Shown here: piece by piece, positions 1-17,176 of the stretch
How positions within the stretch are numbered: the stretch's first letter is position 1
How the letters are laid out: every line of letters begins with the position of its first letter
Source: Acidobacterium sp.
Lineage (GTDB): Bacteria > Acidobacteriota > Terriglobia > Terriglobales > Acidobacteriaceae
DNA length: 64,000 nt
Direction of reading: 5' to 3'
Assembly (NCBI GenBank): GCA_003166955.1
Contig: PMUI01000078.1
Location: forward strand, 1 to 64,000
Notes under the pieces: generated by a model
The model's input: only the letters and a program-made list of their open reading frames with translations
The model's database searches: none
Told to the model about the DNA's origin: nothing
Program-made: the position numbers and the translations under genes

Positions 1-1679
<1,679 letters not shown>

Positions 1680-1682
1680 GGC

Positions 1683-3904
<2,222 letters not shown>

Positions 3905-4600
3905 TTATGCTTCCCCTCCGGAATTTTTGAGCGATTTGCCGAATTCGCGAACCAGCAGACGGTCGGTGTCGTTGGAGAGCTGAATCTTGCGCATGGCATG
4001 ATCGATGGCCAGATCGGCGGCAAATTTCTTCAGATCGCGCTGCGCGGCAGCCTGGGTTGCCCCAATCTCCTGCTCTGCAGACGCGATGATGCGCTCCCGC
4101 TCGGCTTCAAGGGCGGCATGAATCCGCTTTTCGTCCTCGGCTGATTCCTTCTCGACCTGCAGGCGGATGGTGGCAATCTCTGAGTCCAGCCGCAACAAGC
4201 GAGCTTCGACCTCCGCCAGACGGCGGTTGGCATCTTCCGTGGCGAGTCTGGCAGAAACTAGTTCATTCTGCAGCGTTTCGGAGCGATTCCGTAACAACTT
4301 TGGCAAAAACTTCCAGAGAAAAAACCCAATGACGGCCAGCAGGACCCCGGAGTTGATGTCTTCAAAAATCTGCGCAGCGGTCTCCGTCTTCACATGGGCA
4401 AAGCGTGCGATGGCGTTCACGACGGACGAGTGCCGATACTGGTCCGTTTCAGAGTTCGTCTCCGGCTCGTCCATGTGTTCGGCGCCCGCGGTCACGGCTG
4501 CCGGTTTCGCCGCATCGGACTGCGCGTGCATGCGTGCAGCCGGCATCGCCAGCAATGCCAACAAGACCAGGGCACTGAGGATGCGGCCGATGGTTTTCAA
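3905..4600 (-). CDS. atpF: ATP synthase F0 subunit b, with N-terminal signal-like extension
   Basis: Membrane-anchored stator subunit, 231 residues against about 160 for a common b. Residues 1-27 form a signal-peptide-like hydrophobic stretch ending AARMHAQ. A variable acidic linker follows, then the expected single membrane helix at about 83-100 (GVLLAVIGFFLWKFLPKLL), then a long Glu/Arg/Ala coiled coil. The extra N-terminal segment suggests either a second membrane pass or a cleaved leader, so that the linker lies outside the membrane. Its start overlaps the end of atpF' by 4 nt (ATGA), consistent with translational coupling. Confidence 0.92.
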   Translation of the reverse strand: MKTIGRILSALVLLALLAMPAARMHAQSDAAKPAAVTAGAEHMDEPETNSETDQYRHSSVVNAIARFAHVKTETAAQIFEDINSGVLLAVIGFFLWKFLPKLLRNRSETLQNELVSARLATEDANRRLAEVEARLLRLDSEIATIRLQVEKESAEDEKRIHAALEAERERIIASAEQEIGATQAAAQRDLKKFAADLAIDHAMRKIQLSNDTDRLLVREFGKSLKNSGGEA

Positions 4601-5058
4601 TGGGAACCCTCCGCAGCGGCCGCCGGCAGAACCGCAGCCAGCACCTGGGCGGCCAGCTGGTTCGCGGAGGCTTCAATTTGCTTTCGCACGTCGATACTCT
4701 GTGCCTCCAGCGCGGACTGCGCCGCCTGGACACGTTGTTGCGCCGCCAAACGGGCCGAAGCCAGGGCGCTTTCGCGCTCGGCGTTCAGGCGCAGCAACCG
4801 TTGTTCACGGACCCGGAAAATCTCGGCTCTTGCAGCTCGCATCCTGGCTTCGTATTCCTGGGTGCGGACGTCAGCCTGCGCGATGGCCAGCCGGGATTTT
4901 TCCATCGCTCCCTCCGTCCGCTCCCGCCGCTCAGCACGGGTTTTCATCAGCGGACGGTAAAGGACGTAGCGATAGGCCAAAATCAACAGAATGAAAAGGA
5001 TCAGGGTCGGTATGGCACCGAGCGCAAGATCACCAAGTTGATGCAGCAATTCATCCAT
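4597..5058 (-). CDS. ATP synthase F0 subunit b' (second b-type stator subunit)
   Basis: 153 residues with one N-terminal membrane helix (residues about 15-35, IPTLILFILLILAYRYVLYRPL) followed by a charged coiled coil rich in Arg, Glu and Ala. This is the b/b' architecture. Two different b-type genes in a row imply a heterodimeric stator. It is the first gene of the operon. The usual neighbours atpB (a) and atpE (c) are absent upstream, where hflX lies instead. Confidence 0.9.
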   Translation of the reverse strand: MDELLHQLGDLALGAIPTLILFILLILAYRYVLYRPLMKTRAERRERTEGAMEKSRLAIAQADVRTQEYEARMRAARAEIFRVREQRLLRLNAERESALASARLAAQQRVQAAQSALEAQSIDVRKQIEASANQLAAQVLAAVLPAAAAEGSH

Positions 5059-5112
5059 GGATTGGCCGGCGGTGGCAGTCGGATCGACTGAGAGGCTTCG
5101 GTGGAACTCTTG

Positions 5113-5142
5113 GTTCTAACAGAGGCAAAAATTCAGTGTCAA
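5113..5142 (-). promoter_or_regulatory. Candidate sigma70-type promoter for the ATP synthase operon
   Basis: On the minus strand a perfect -35 TTGACA (5142-5137) is followed after 18 bp by TAGAAC (5118-5113), 4 of 6 matches to TATAAT. Transcription would start near 5106, giving a leader of about 50 nt before the first stator gene. This is an inference from consensus only. Confidence 0.5.
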
Positions 5143-5278
5143 ATGACGAAAGGCACTTACTCTTGCATCCGCTGCTTCGGGCTTCAGCCCCTTGCGGAGC
5201 TGTATGCAGGACACCCACAAAAATCGCAGTTGCGAGCTTGACCTGGCCGGAATCCGGCGTAAACTGAGAATACCACCT

Positions 5279-5342
5279 CGACCCGGATCAGGGTCGGCGA
5301 ACCGGGTGATCGGAGTTACCCACCACTCTCCATCACCCGGTT
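5279..5342 (-). terminator. Two adjacent hairpins at the 3' end of hflX
   Basis: CGACCC/GGGTCG (5279-5284 with 5291-5296) and a perfect 11-bp stem (5300-5310 with 5332-5342, loop 21 nt). The longer stem overlaps the hflX stop codon at 5333. No T tract follows, so this may act as an mRNA 3' end or a factor-dependent terminator rather than as a classic intrinsic terminator. Confidence 0.35.
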
Positions 5343-6706
5343 TGCTTCGTCTGGGCAGAAGGTTCTCGTCCCGTGACCCGGAAGCGCCGGTAGCGACCCA
5401 GCAGAGACGCGGGTCCAGCTACAATGACGCGCACCAGGTTTCCGTCATACTCGCGACTCTGAATCAGCGCCCCGGCCTCCAGCGCCGCGAGCACGTCGCC
5501 TTCGGACTGCGGAATTTGAAACCGCTGTTCAAGGACCGGATCCTCCACCAGTTCCTCGTCCAGGCGTTCCAGCAGAGTTTCCAGCCCGGTGTGTTCCTTC
5601 GCCGATGCCGCAATCGCCCGGCCGTTCGCGCTCGCCAGCGAGGCACGCTCCTCATCGCTGAGCAGATCCACTTTGTTCATCACTTCGAGCCTGGGTTTCG
5701 CGAGAACATCCAGCTCGCCCAGCACCTTCTCCACTTCTGCTTTGTGTTCCTCGCACATGGGACTGGAAGCATCGCGCACATGAATCAACACCTCGGCCTT
5801 CCGCACTTCTTCCAGAGTTGCGCGAAACGACGTGACCAGCGTGTGGGGCAGATCGCGGATAAAGCCGACCGTGTCCGACAACAACACTTTCCTGCGACTC
5901 GGAAGCTGAACGGCGCTGAGCTTCGGATCGAGCGTAGCGAACATGCGGGAGGACTCAAGCACCCCGGCATTGGTGATGGCGTTGAAGAGCGTGCTTTTTC
6001 CCGCGTTGGTGTAACCCACCAGGGCCACCGTCGGCACAGGCACCGACTGTCGCCGCTGGCGCTGCTGGGTGCGAATCCGCCGCACCCCTTCCAGTTCTTT
6101 CCGCAGCTGCAGCACGCGCCGCTGAATGCGCCGCCGATCCGTTTCCAGCTGCGTCTCGCCCGGTCCGCGGGTGCCGATGCCGCCGCCCAGCTGCGACATG
6201 GCTTTTCCGTGCCCCGTTAATCGCGGCAGCATGTACTCCAGCTGCGCCAGCTCGACCTGCAACTGGCCTTCGCGCGTCCGCGCGTGGCGGGCAAAAATAT
6301 CGAGAATCAGCTGGGTTCGATCGATGACCCGGCAGGGTAACGCATCTTCGAGGTTGCGCAGTTGGGTTGGGCTCAGGTCGTGGTCGACGATCGCCACGTC
6401 CGCCCGCGAGGACGCCGCCATCGCGGAGAGCTCTTCCACTTTGCCGCTGCCCAGCAGTGTTGCCGGATCGGCTTTCGGACGGTGCTGCACCATCTCGCCG
6501 GAGACAATGGCCCCGGCGCTGATGACCAGCTCGCGGAATTCCTCATGACGCGAGTCTTCGTCAAGGACGGCGAGGCTCTTCGAAGTGGAAGCCGCCGCAT
6601 CGCGCGCCTGAGCAGCGCCGCGAGTCAGGGATCGCCGTGGCGGTCCAATAACGACCGTAACCAGCAATGCCCGTTCCGCGGTCGAATCGGTCGCGTTCAG
6701 CGGCAT
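5333..6706 (-). CDS. hflX: GTPase HflX
   Basis: Ribosome-associated GTPase that splits stalled or heat-damaged 70S ribosomes. It has 457 residues from the ATG at 6706 ([15 protein letters not shown]), chosen because GAAGAG sits about 8 nt upstream; a further in-frame ATG at 6781 would overlap hfq. The HflX N-domain contains [10 protein letters not shown] and [16 protein letters not shown]. The glycine-rich linker [20 protein letters not shown] precedes the G domain, with Walker [10 protein letters not shown] at 231-239, then [11 protein letters not shown] and NKVD. It lies 34 bp after hfq, the same hfq-hflX order as in Enterobacteria. Confidence 0.96.
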   Translation of the reverse strand: MPLNATDSTAERALLVTVVIGPPRRSLTRGAAQARDAAASTSKSLAVLDEDSRHEEFRELVISAGAIVSGEMVQHRPKADPATLLGSGKVEELSAMAASSRADVAIVDHDLSPTQLRNLEDALPCRVIDRTQLILDIFARHARTREGQLQVELAQLEYMLPRLTGHGKAMSQLGGGIGTRGPGETQLETDRRRIQRRVLQLRKELEGVRRIRTQQRQRRQSVPVPTVALVGYTNAGKSTLFNAITNAGVLESSRMFATLDPKLSAVQLPSRRKVLLSDTVGFIRDLPHTLVTSFRATLEEVRKAEVLIHVRDASSPMCEEHKAEVEKVLGELDVLAKPRLEVMNKVDLLSDEERASLASANGRAIAASAKEHTGLETLLERLDEELVEDPVLEQRFQIPQSEGDVLAALEAGALIQSREYDGNLVRVIVAGPASLLGRYRRFRVTGREPSAQTKQTG

Positions 6707-6740
6707 CGATACTCTTCGCGCGTGCGACTTCCGGGCGTCC

Positions 6741-7046
6741 TCAGGAGCCGGAAGCCTCCTGCACTGCCTGGGGCGGCGCAATCGACACCGGCCCGGCCGC
6801 AGCGGTATGCGGCGGACGATGCTCTCCGTGCAGAACCGAGCGCGTGCTGACCACCGTGGAGATTGCGTGTTTGAAAATCAGCTGCTCCTGGCTGTTGTTC
6901 TCCAGCAGCACAGAGTATTTGTCGAAAGAACGAATTTTCCCGGTGAGTTTCACGCCGCTCACCAGATAAATCGTAATCGGGGTCTTGTCTTTGCGAACCG
7001 TGTTCAGGAAGGTATCCTGAATGTTCTGCGCCGGCTTGTTTTCCAT
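6741..7046 (-). CDS. hfq: RNA chaperone Hfq
   Basis: Hexameric Sm-like protein that pairs small RNAs with mRNAs. It has 101 residues. The start is at 7046 with a clear AAAGGAG site. The Sm1 motif ([17 protein letters not shown], then FDKYSVLL) and Sm2 motif ([10 protein letters not shown], in place of the usual YKHA) are present in the first 65 residues. The C-terminal 35 residues are a Pro/Ala/His-rich tail without obvious structure. It is the first gene of a two-gene operon with hflX. Confidence 0.95.
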   Translation of the reverse strand: MENKPAQNIQDTFLNTVRKDKTPITIYLVSGVKLTGKIRSFDKYSVLLENNSQEQLIFKHAISTVVSTRSVLHGEHRPPHTAAAGPVSIAPPQAVQEASGS

Positions 7047-7297
7047 GAGCCGATCTCCTTTGCCCTTTATTTTTTTGCTCGACGGTGAAACTGAAACCAC
7101 AGGAAAAACTGCAGCGAAGCCGAAATTTGGTGGCGCCGCACCCACCGTCAAGGTGTGTTACCAAGATACGGGGTTGAGAAGCATTTACGCAACCGTTCGG
7201 CCGATTACCAGAGCCCCATTGCTATGTTGTTCATTTGGGCAATTTTTTTGGCGCGAAGCTCGCGCACCCCACATTCACTACGACGGAAAAATCTCCC

Positions 7298-8416
7298 TCA
7301 TCCCTTTCTTTTCCTGTGTGATTTTTCATGATGGCGCGGAGTGCGGGCGGCGACTGCCGGCCGCGGCGGCTGATCCCCTTCCCGGTGGACAACCACCCCA
7401 TCCATGCGAAAGCTCTCCGTCGCCGTTTGGCCCGGCTTCACCGTACCGGTCTGCGGATCGAGCGCAACCTGGTCCCCGATCCCAACCCGGAAGGAAAACG
7501 CCGGCGCCTGATTCGTGCGATCCGCCGCGGTTACGGACACCGGCAGGTATCCGGCCAGATTGCGTTCCCGAAAGGCCGTCTCGTAACGGTGCTTCTTCAC
7601 GTTCCATGTATAGACCCTGACCTGATCGAAATCGTAGGGCAGGCCATCCTTCCAGGGCGACAGCACAGCAATATACTCCGGCACCTGGCCATCCGGCATA
7701 TTGGCGTCGGGATCGTTGACCTTCCTCAGAACGTACGCGCCGACGATCTTCTGGCCTTCGGCCAGGCCCGCAATGGCATCCGGCACATCCTCGTCCAGCG
7801 TGCGAGCCCGAATCCAGCCCACATGCCCCGCGCTGTCGCGAATGAGCCAGTAATCTTCGAGGTTGGGCGGCGGCGGCGCAGGATCCGCATGATTCGCACG
7901 GCTCACGGGCTTGGCCGACGGAAGCGGGACATTCTGCGGGGTCGCCGGCTTCGGCACAGAGGCTCGCGTCAGCAACTGCAGCTTGTCATTTTCCGGCAAC
8001 AGGTAAAAACGGTCCGAGGTCCGCCCAGGCGCGTCGCGAAGCCAGTAGTCATCGCGTAAAACCGCGGTCCCGATCACCGGATCGCTCGCGTTGTCCTTTT
8101 CCAGCCGCGAGAACTTGTCGTAGACCTGCTGGTCGATGACCCCATGATCCTCAATCCAGCCCACCTCACCCTTGTCAGTCTTCACTTTCAGGAAGCGCCG
8201 GCCGTGTTCGACCACCTGCAGCCGCTGTCCGTTGACGACTTCGGCGACGCGGTTGCTGACCGCGGCCACCCGGTCCCGCAAATAGGTGCCGCGGGCCCAG
8301 ACATAGACGTATTCGTGAGAATGGTGGGGGATAAACCGCCCGCAGCCCTGGAGCAGCAGGAGTCCGAGCAATAGCCCCGAAAAATGGCGGCGCGAGAAGG
8401 GAGAGGCGTGCAACAT
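7298..8416 (-). CDS. SH3-domain lipoprotein, function unknown
   Basis: Predicted outer-membrane or periplasmic lipoprotein of 372 residues from the ATG at 8416; an alternative ATG at 8470 adds 18 residues. RRHFSGLLLGLLLLQGC looks like a lipoprotein signal with Cys at about residue 25. Two bacterial SH3-like segments follow: LRDRVAAVSNRVAEVVNGQRLQVVE...VKTDKGEVGWIE, and later YWLRDAPGRTSDRFYLL...DYWLIRDSAGHVGWIR. The C-terminal half (DQVRVYTWNVKKHRYETAFRERNLAGYLPV) resembles acidobacterial hypothetical proteins. It ends 250 bp before hfq, on the same strand. A cell-wall or peptide-binding role is suggested by the SH3 folds only. Confidence 0.75.
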   Translation of the reverse strand: MLHASPFSRRHFSGLLLGLLLLQGCGRFIPHHSHEYVYVWARGTYLRDRVAAVSNRVAEVVNGQRLQVVEHGRRFLKVKTDKGEVGWIEDHGVIDQQVYDKFSRLEKDNASDPVIGTAVLRDDYWLRDAPGRTSDRFYLLPENDKLQLLTRASVPKPATPQNVPLPSAKPVSRANHADPAPPPPNLEDYWLIRDSAGHVGWIRARTLDEDVPDAIAGLAEGQKIVGAYVLRKVNDPDANMPDGQVPEYIAVLSPWKDGLPYDFDQVRVYTWNVKKHRYETAFRERNLAGYLPVSVTAADRTNQAPAFSFRVGIGDQVALDPQTGTVKPGQTATESFRMDGVVVHREGDQPPRPAVAARTPRHHEKSHRKRKG

Positions 8417-8529
8417 TGGTGCGGGTTCCAGGCCCGTCTTTGGATGGTGCGGATTATCGAAAGGATACATCCAATTCGATGACCCGCAGACCCCCTCAAA
8501 AGTTGTGGCACGTTACCTTTTGGTGTTCA

Positions 8530-13074
<4,545 letters not shown>

Positions 13075-13165
13075 ATCCAACTATAACGGCCTTCCATTTC
13101 GTACGAAGACGAAATCGAAAAATAATTGCGAGAATTTGTGACCGGCGTCCGGGTTACAGAGAAGC

Positions 13166-13235
13166 AGCCCACCTTCAGCCTTTCAGCTTCAGGCTTCTAC
13201 CTTCCTGCCTCCTGCCTCCTGCTTCAGGCTTTACG
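13166..13235. repeat. Low-complexity CTGCCTC/CTTCAGGC tract
   Basis: A pyrimidine-rich block made of degenerate 7-9 bp units (CTTCAGC, CTGCCTC, CTTCAGGC) upstream of the argR promoter. A complementary purine-rich version (GGCAGGAGCC, GGAGCTGGGAGCC) occurs near 36724-36776. It is probably a dispersed intergenic repeat. Confidence 0.45.
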
Positions 13236-13240
13236 CCGCC

Positions 13241-13270
13241 TTGACAAACATCGTCTTGCATATTTATACA
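13241..13270 (+). promoter_or_regulatory. Candidate promoter of the arginine cluster
   Basis: Perfect -35 TTGACA at 13241-13246, then an A/T-rich -10 region; the best match is TATACA at 13265-13270 with an 18-bp spacer, though overlapping choices exist. The -10 region lies inside the first ARG box, so bound ArgR should block RNA polymerase. Confidence 0.55.
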
Positions 13271-13293
13271 TCATTACTGTATTTTTATACACA
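13255..13293 (+). promoter_or_regulatory. Pair of ARG boxes (ArgR operators)
   Basis: Two palindromic cores, TGCATATTTATACA (13257-13270) and TGTATTTTTATACA (13278-13291), each match 12 of 14 positions of the known ARG-box core TGAATWWWWATTCA. Their centres are 21 bp apart, the spacing of two 18-bp ARG boxes with 3 bp between them, as bound by an ArgR hexamer. They overlap the -10 region and the expected transcription start, implying autorepression and repression of the whole cluster by arginine. Confidence 0.75.
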
Positions 13294-13300
13294 GTAAGGC

Positions 13301-13337
13301 GCGGCTGCCGCCGAAGGGCGGCTGGCCGCCATTTTTT
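13301..13337 (+). promoter_or_regulatory. Attenuator-like double hairpin before argR
   Basis: GCCGCC (13307-13312) can pair with GGCGGC (13317-13322, loop GAAG). The same GGCGG can instead pair with CCGCC (13326-13330, loop CTGG), which is followed by six T residues (13332-13337). The second form has the shape of an intrinsic terminator; the first would prevent it. Both lie between the promoter and the argR start. Confidence 0.45.
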
Positions 13338-13352
13338 GTGCGTGAGTCTCGT

Positions 13353-13802
13353 GTGAGTAAGCAGGAACGGCACAACGCGATCCGGCAACTGGTGGCGGGG
13401 GAATCCATCGCCAGCCAGGACGAGTTGCGCCGCCGTCTGGCGCGGCGCGGCTGCGAAGTGACCCAGGCTACGCTCTCCCGCGATATTCACGAGCTCCGGC
13501 TCTACAAGGGCCCCAACGGCTACGCGGCCCCCAACGGCAACGGCCACATGGAGGAAGAAGAGGAGCAGCCGGCAGTCGGCGAAATGCTTTCCAGTTTCGG
13601 TGTCGCGGTGAAACAGGCGCAGAACCAGCTCGTGCTCCGTACCACCAGTGGCGCTGCTCAGCCTGTAGCCCTGGCCATCGATCACGAGGCGTGGAGCGAC
13701 GTCGTGGGAACCCTGGCCGGTGACGACACCGTATTGATCATCTGCCCCGATCCGCGGCGCGCGTCCTCGATACGCGAGAGGCTAGAGCGAATGATCGGAT
13801 GA
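13353..13802 (+). CDS. argR: Arginine repressor ArgR
   Basis: Arginine-responsive hexameric repressor, 149 residues from the GTG at 13353 (VSKQERHNAIRQLV), the usual ArgR beginning. A GTG at 13338 is also in frame but directly abuts the T tract of the leader hairpin. The winged-helix DNA-binding domain spans about residues 1-70 (SQDELRRRLARRGCEVTQATLSRDIHEL). The C-terminal domain carries the arginine-binding region, TLAGDDTVLIICPD. It heads the biosynthetic genes and probably represses its own promoter through the ARG boxes just upstream. Confidence 0.92.
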   Translation: MSKQERHNAIRQLVAGESIASQDELRRRLARRGCEVTQATLSRDIHELRLYKGPNGYAAPNGNGHMEEEEEQPAVGEMLSSFGVAVKQAQNQLVLRTTSGAAQPVALAIDHEAWSDVVGTLAGDDTVLIICPDPRRASSIRERLERMIG

Positions 13803-13815
13803 AAAACACAGTGAC

Positions 13816-13967
13816 CAGAGCTCAGAGCACAGAGTTCAGAAAAAACGCAACGAAAGTGAATCGCTGAACGAAGAATTGGGTCAAAAGTAATTTGCCGCAA
13901 ATGTCGAACACGAATCAAAACCCGACACCGAAGACCCTGAGCTCTGAGCCCTGTGCTCTGAGCTCTG
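13816..13967. repeat. Inverted-repeat unit spanning the argR-argC gap and argC start
   Basis: Arms at 13816-13840 and 13943-13967 are inverted copies matching at 23 of 25 positions (17 in a row), built from CAGAG/CTCTG words. The unit is 152 bp. A unit of similar design and length lies at 29665-29820. The right arm falls inside the argC reading frame. Confidence 0.65.
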
Positions 13968-15028
13968 TCCGGAGCTCTGTTGCGGTGATGGGAGTCAGCG
14001 GTTACGCCGGCATGGAGCTGGCGCGGCTGCTTCTGCGCCATCCCTCGCTCAACGGCTCACCGCCGCTCTTCCTGGGACGAGCCGAGGGCGCTCCCGAACC
14101 TCTCGCCGCCGTTCATCCGCAGCTCATGGACAACAACGGAACCGGCCTGGGCGCCGGCGGCCTCCGCATCGAGCCATTCTCCTGGGATCTGGTGCAGTCT
14201 CGCGGAGTCGAAGTCCTGTTCCTGGCCACGCCACACGAGCAGTCCCGCGAGTTGGCCCCTCAGGCTCTGGACCACGGTCTCCGCATCATCGATCTCAGCG
14301 GCGCCTGGCGTCTCAGCGCGGCCCAGAATCGCGCCGTCTACAAATTCAGCGACGAAGGCTCCGCCACCGCGACCGCAGTCCAGACGAAGGCCGTCTATGG
14401 CATGCCCGAGCTGCATCGCGACGAAATCCGCGACGCCAGCCTGGTCGCCAACCCCGGCTGCTACGCCACGTCGATCATCCTGGGGCTCAAGCCGCTGGTC
14501 TCTGCGGGATGGATCGATCTCGACCGCGGCATCGTTGCCGACGCCAAGTCCGGCGTCTCCGGCGCGGGCAAGGCTCCGACGGCGAAGACCCACTTCATGC
14601 ACGCCGCCGACAATCTTTCCGCCTACGGGCTCTTCTCGCACCGGCACACCGGCGAGTTGCTCGAGCAGCTGGACCTCGCCCCTGCGCAGATCGTCTTCAC
14701 CCCGCATCTGCTGCCGATCCCGCGGGGAATTCTCTCAACCTTATATGTATGGTTTACGGACGCCCGGCAGCCGAGCGACGTGGAGGCTCTTTATCGCAGT
14801 TTCTTCGCGGAGAGTCCGCTGGTGCGGGTCTTCCCTGCCGGCCAGCTGCCGCAGATTCAATATTCGGTCAACACCAATTACTGCGACATCGGGTTTCATC
14901 TGGCCGACGACGGCCGGCGATGCGTGATTGTTTCGTGCCTCGACAACCTGCTCAAAGGCGCTGCCGGACAGGCGGTCCAAAATCTGAATCTGATGTATGG
15001 CTTTAAAGAAACAGACGGTTTGATATGA
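13901..15028 (+). CDS. argC: N-acetyl-gamma-glutamyl-phosphate reductase
   Basis: NADPH-dependent reduction of N-acetylglutamyl phosphate to the semialdehyde, the third arginine step. It has 375 residues from the ATG at 13901. The NADP-binding GVSGYAGMELARLLLRHP begins at about residue 31, and the catalytic Cys lies in VANPGCYATS. The first 28 or so residues are unlike other ArgC proteins and are encoded partly by the CTCTG-rich repeat arm. In-frame GTG 13985 and ATG 13988 are the only later starts near the fold and would clip it, so the true start is uncertain. No good ribosome site precedes 13901. Confidence 0.93.
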   Translation: MSNTNQNPTPKTLSSEPCALSSVRSSVAVMGVSGYAGMELARLLLRHPSLNGSPPLFLGRAEGAPEPLAAVHPQLMDNNGTGLGAGGLRIEPFSWDLVQSRGVEVLFLATPHEQSRELAPQALDHGLRIIDLSGAWRLSAAQNRAVYKFSDEGSATATAVQTKAVYGMPELHRDEIRDASLVANPGCYATSIILGLKPLVSAGWIDLDRGIVADAKSGVSGAGKAPTAKTHFMHAADNLSAYGLFSHRHTGELLEQLDLAPAQIVFTPHLLPIPRGILSTLYVWFTDARQPSDVEALYRSFFAESPLVRVFPAGQLPQIQYSVNTNYCDIGFHLADDGRRCVIVSCLDNLLKGAAGQAVQNLNLMYGFKETDGLI

Positions 15029-15103
15029 AGGCCGAAGCGGAAGGGTTATGAGAAGTGAGGCAGATCGATCTTCGGTGATAGGTAAGCAGAAGGGTTCTGA
15101 CAC

Positions 15104-15886
15104 ATGAGATACGTAGTCAAACTCGGAGGCGTGACGCTGGAGAATCCCGAGCTCCTGCACGAATGCGCCAAAGCCATCGCCGAACTCGTCAAGGACGGCA
15201 ATCAGGTGGCGGTCGTTCATGGCGGCGGATTGCAGTTGACGCGGACGCTAAAACAGCTCGGCAAGCAGAGCGAGTTTATCGCCGGTCTGCGCATCACCGA
15301 CGCTGAAACGCGCGACACGGCGCTGATGGTGCTCGGCGGCGGCGTCAACAAGGCGCTGGTCGCGTCTCTCGGCTCGCACGGCCAGCCCGCGGTCGGACTC
15401 TCCGGCGGCGACGGCCTGGTTTTTCGCGCACGCAAGAAGCGGACTGCTCCCGACCTCGGTTTCGTCGGCGAAATTGCCGCTGCCGATCCACGCTGGCTCG
15501 AAGCCATCTGGCAGATGGGCGCAGTCCCCGTCATTTCCTCCATCGCCCTCGGCTTTGACGGCGAGTACTACAACATCAACGCCGACGAAATGGCGGCTGC
15601 GTGCGCCGGCGCCTGCAAAGCCGACGCGCTCGTCTTCCTGACCGACGTTCCCGGCGTCCTGGGCGCCGACGGCAGCGTGATGCGCTGGCTCTCCATCGAC
15701 CAGATCGCCGACCTAACCCGCGACGAAATCATCAGCGGCGGCATGCTGCCCAAACTCAGCGCTTGCCGCGAAGCCCTGCTTAACGGCGTCAAGCGCGTGC
15801 GCATCTTGCCCGCTGCCGCCGCGGAGTTGCTCCCCGACCTGTGCAGCAGCCGGGTCAACGATGGCACGGAGGTGATGGTCGCATGA
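15104..15886 (+). CDS. argB: Acetylglutamate kinase
   Basis: Phosphorylates N-acetylglutamate, the usual arginine-feedback step. It has 260 residues, a short form. Amino-acid-kinase motifs are VVKLGGVTLENPE near the start (with the catalytic Lys), VVHGGG, and the ADP/metal region NINADEMAAACAGACKADALVFLTDVPGV. It lacks the long N-terminal helix linked to arginine-sensitive hexamers, which may mean weak feedback inhibition. The gap to argC is 75 bp; the end overlaps argD by 4 nt. Confidence 0.96.
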   Translation: MRYVVKLGGVTLENPELLHECAKAIAELVKDGNQVAVVHGGGLQLTRTLKQLGKQSEFIAGLRITDAETRDTALMVLGGGVNKALVASLGSHGQPAVGLSGGDGLVFRARKKRTAPDLGFVGEIAAADPRWLEAIWQMGAVPVISSIALGFDGEYYNINADEMAAACAGACKADALVFLTDVPGVLGADGSVMRWLSIDQIADLTRDEIISGGMLPKLSACREALLNGVKRVRILPAAAAELLPDLCSSRVNDGTEVMVA

Positions 15887-17176
15887 GCAACGCAATCGCC
15901 CCCTCGGCGCACCCAACTGAGAAGACCTCCATGAATCTCGAAGAGCTGAAGGCAGCCGAGTCGAAGCTCCTGCTCGGCACCTACGATCGCTATCCGCTGC
16001 TCTTCGAGCGCGGCGAAGGCGTGCACCTGATCGACGAAAACGGCAATCGCTACCTCGACCTGCTCAGCGGCATCGGCGTCAACGCGTTCGGCTACGCGCA
16101 CCCGGCCATCGAAAAGGCCATCGCCGAGCAGAGCCGCAAGCTCATCCACCTCTCCAACCTCTACTACCACCACGGACAGGCGGCGCTCGCGCTGCGCCTC
16201 GCCGAAGCCACCGGCATGGACCGCGCCTTCTTCTCCAACAGCGGGACCGAAGCCAACGAAGCCGCGCTCAAACTCGCCCGCGCCTGGGCCAAACTCAAAC
16301 GCGAGCAGGGTACGCATCTCGGCACCAAATTCCTCGCGCTCGAAAACAGCTTTCACGGCCGCACGATGGGCTCGGTCGCCGCCACCTGGAAGGACAAGTA
16401 CCGCGAGCCCTTCGACCCCGTCATGCCCGGCGTCGAGTTCGTCCGCTTCAACGATGTCGACGACCTGAAGGCGAAGTTCTCCACCGATGTTTGCGCCATC
16501 CTCGTCGAAGCGATCCAGGGCGAAGGCGGCATTCGTCCCGTCTCGCGCGAATTCCTGCAAGCCGCGCGCGACCTCACCCGCTCCACCGGCGCTCTGCTCA
16601 TCGCTGATGAAATCCAATCCGGCATGGGCCGCACCGGCAAGTTCTGCGCCTACCAGCATTACGGCATCCAGCCCGACGTCACCACCCTCGCCAAGCCCCT
16701 CGCCGGCGGAATCCCGCTTGGCGCGCTGCTCTGCACCGAAGAAGCCGCCCAGGCCATCCACGCCGGCATGCATGGAACCACCTTCGGCGGCGGACCGCTG
16801 GCCTGCGCGGTGGCTCTCGCCGTCCTTTCCACCATCGAGCGCGAGCATCTTCTCGAACACGTAACAACCGTCGGCACCTATTTCCGCGAGAAGCTTTCGC
16901 AGCTCGCAAGAAATCACTCAGCCATCATCGACGTGCGCGGCCTCGGCCTCATGCTCGCCATCGAGCTCGACTCCGCCGACCTTGCAAAATCCGTCCTCGG
17001 CGAAATGATGAAGCGCCACATCCTCATCAACCGCACCAGCGAGACCGTACTGCGCTTCCTGCCGCCTTACATCCTGCAGAAAGAGCACGTCGATGAGGCC
17101 ATCGCCGCGCTCGACGCAATCCTGGCCGAACAGACGGCCCAGGCCGCCGCCACCCCAATCCCCGGAGGAAAGAGAA

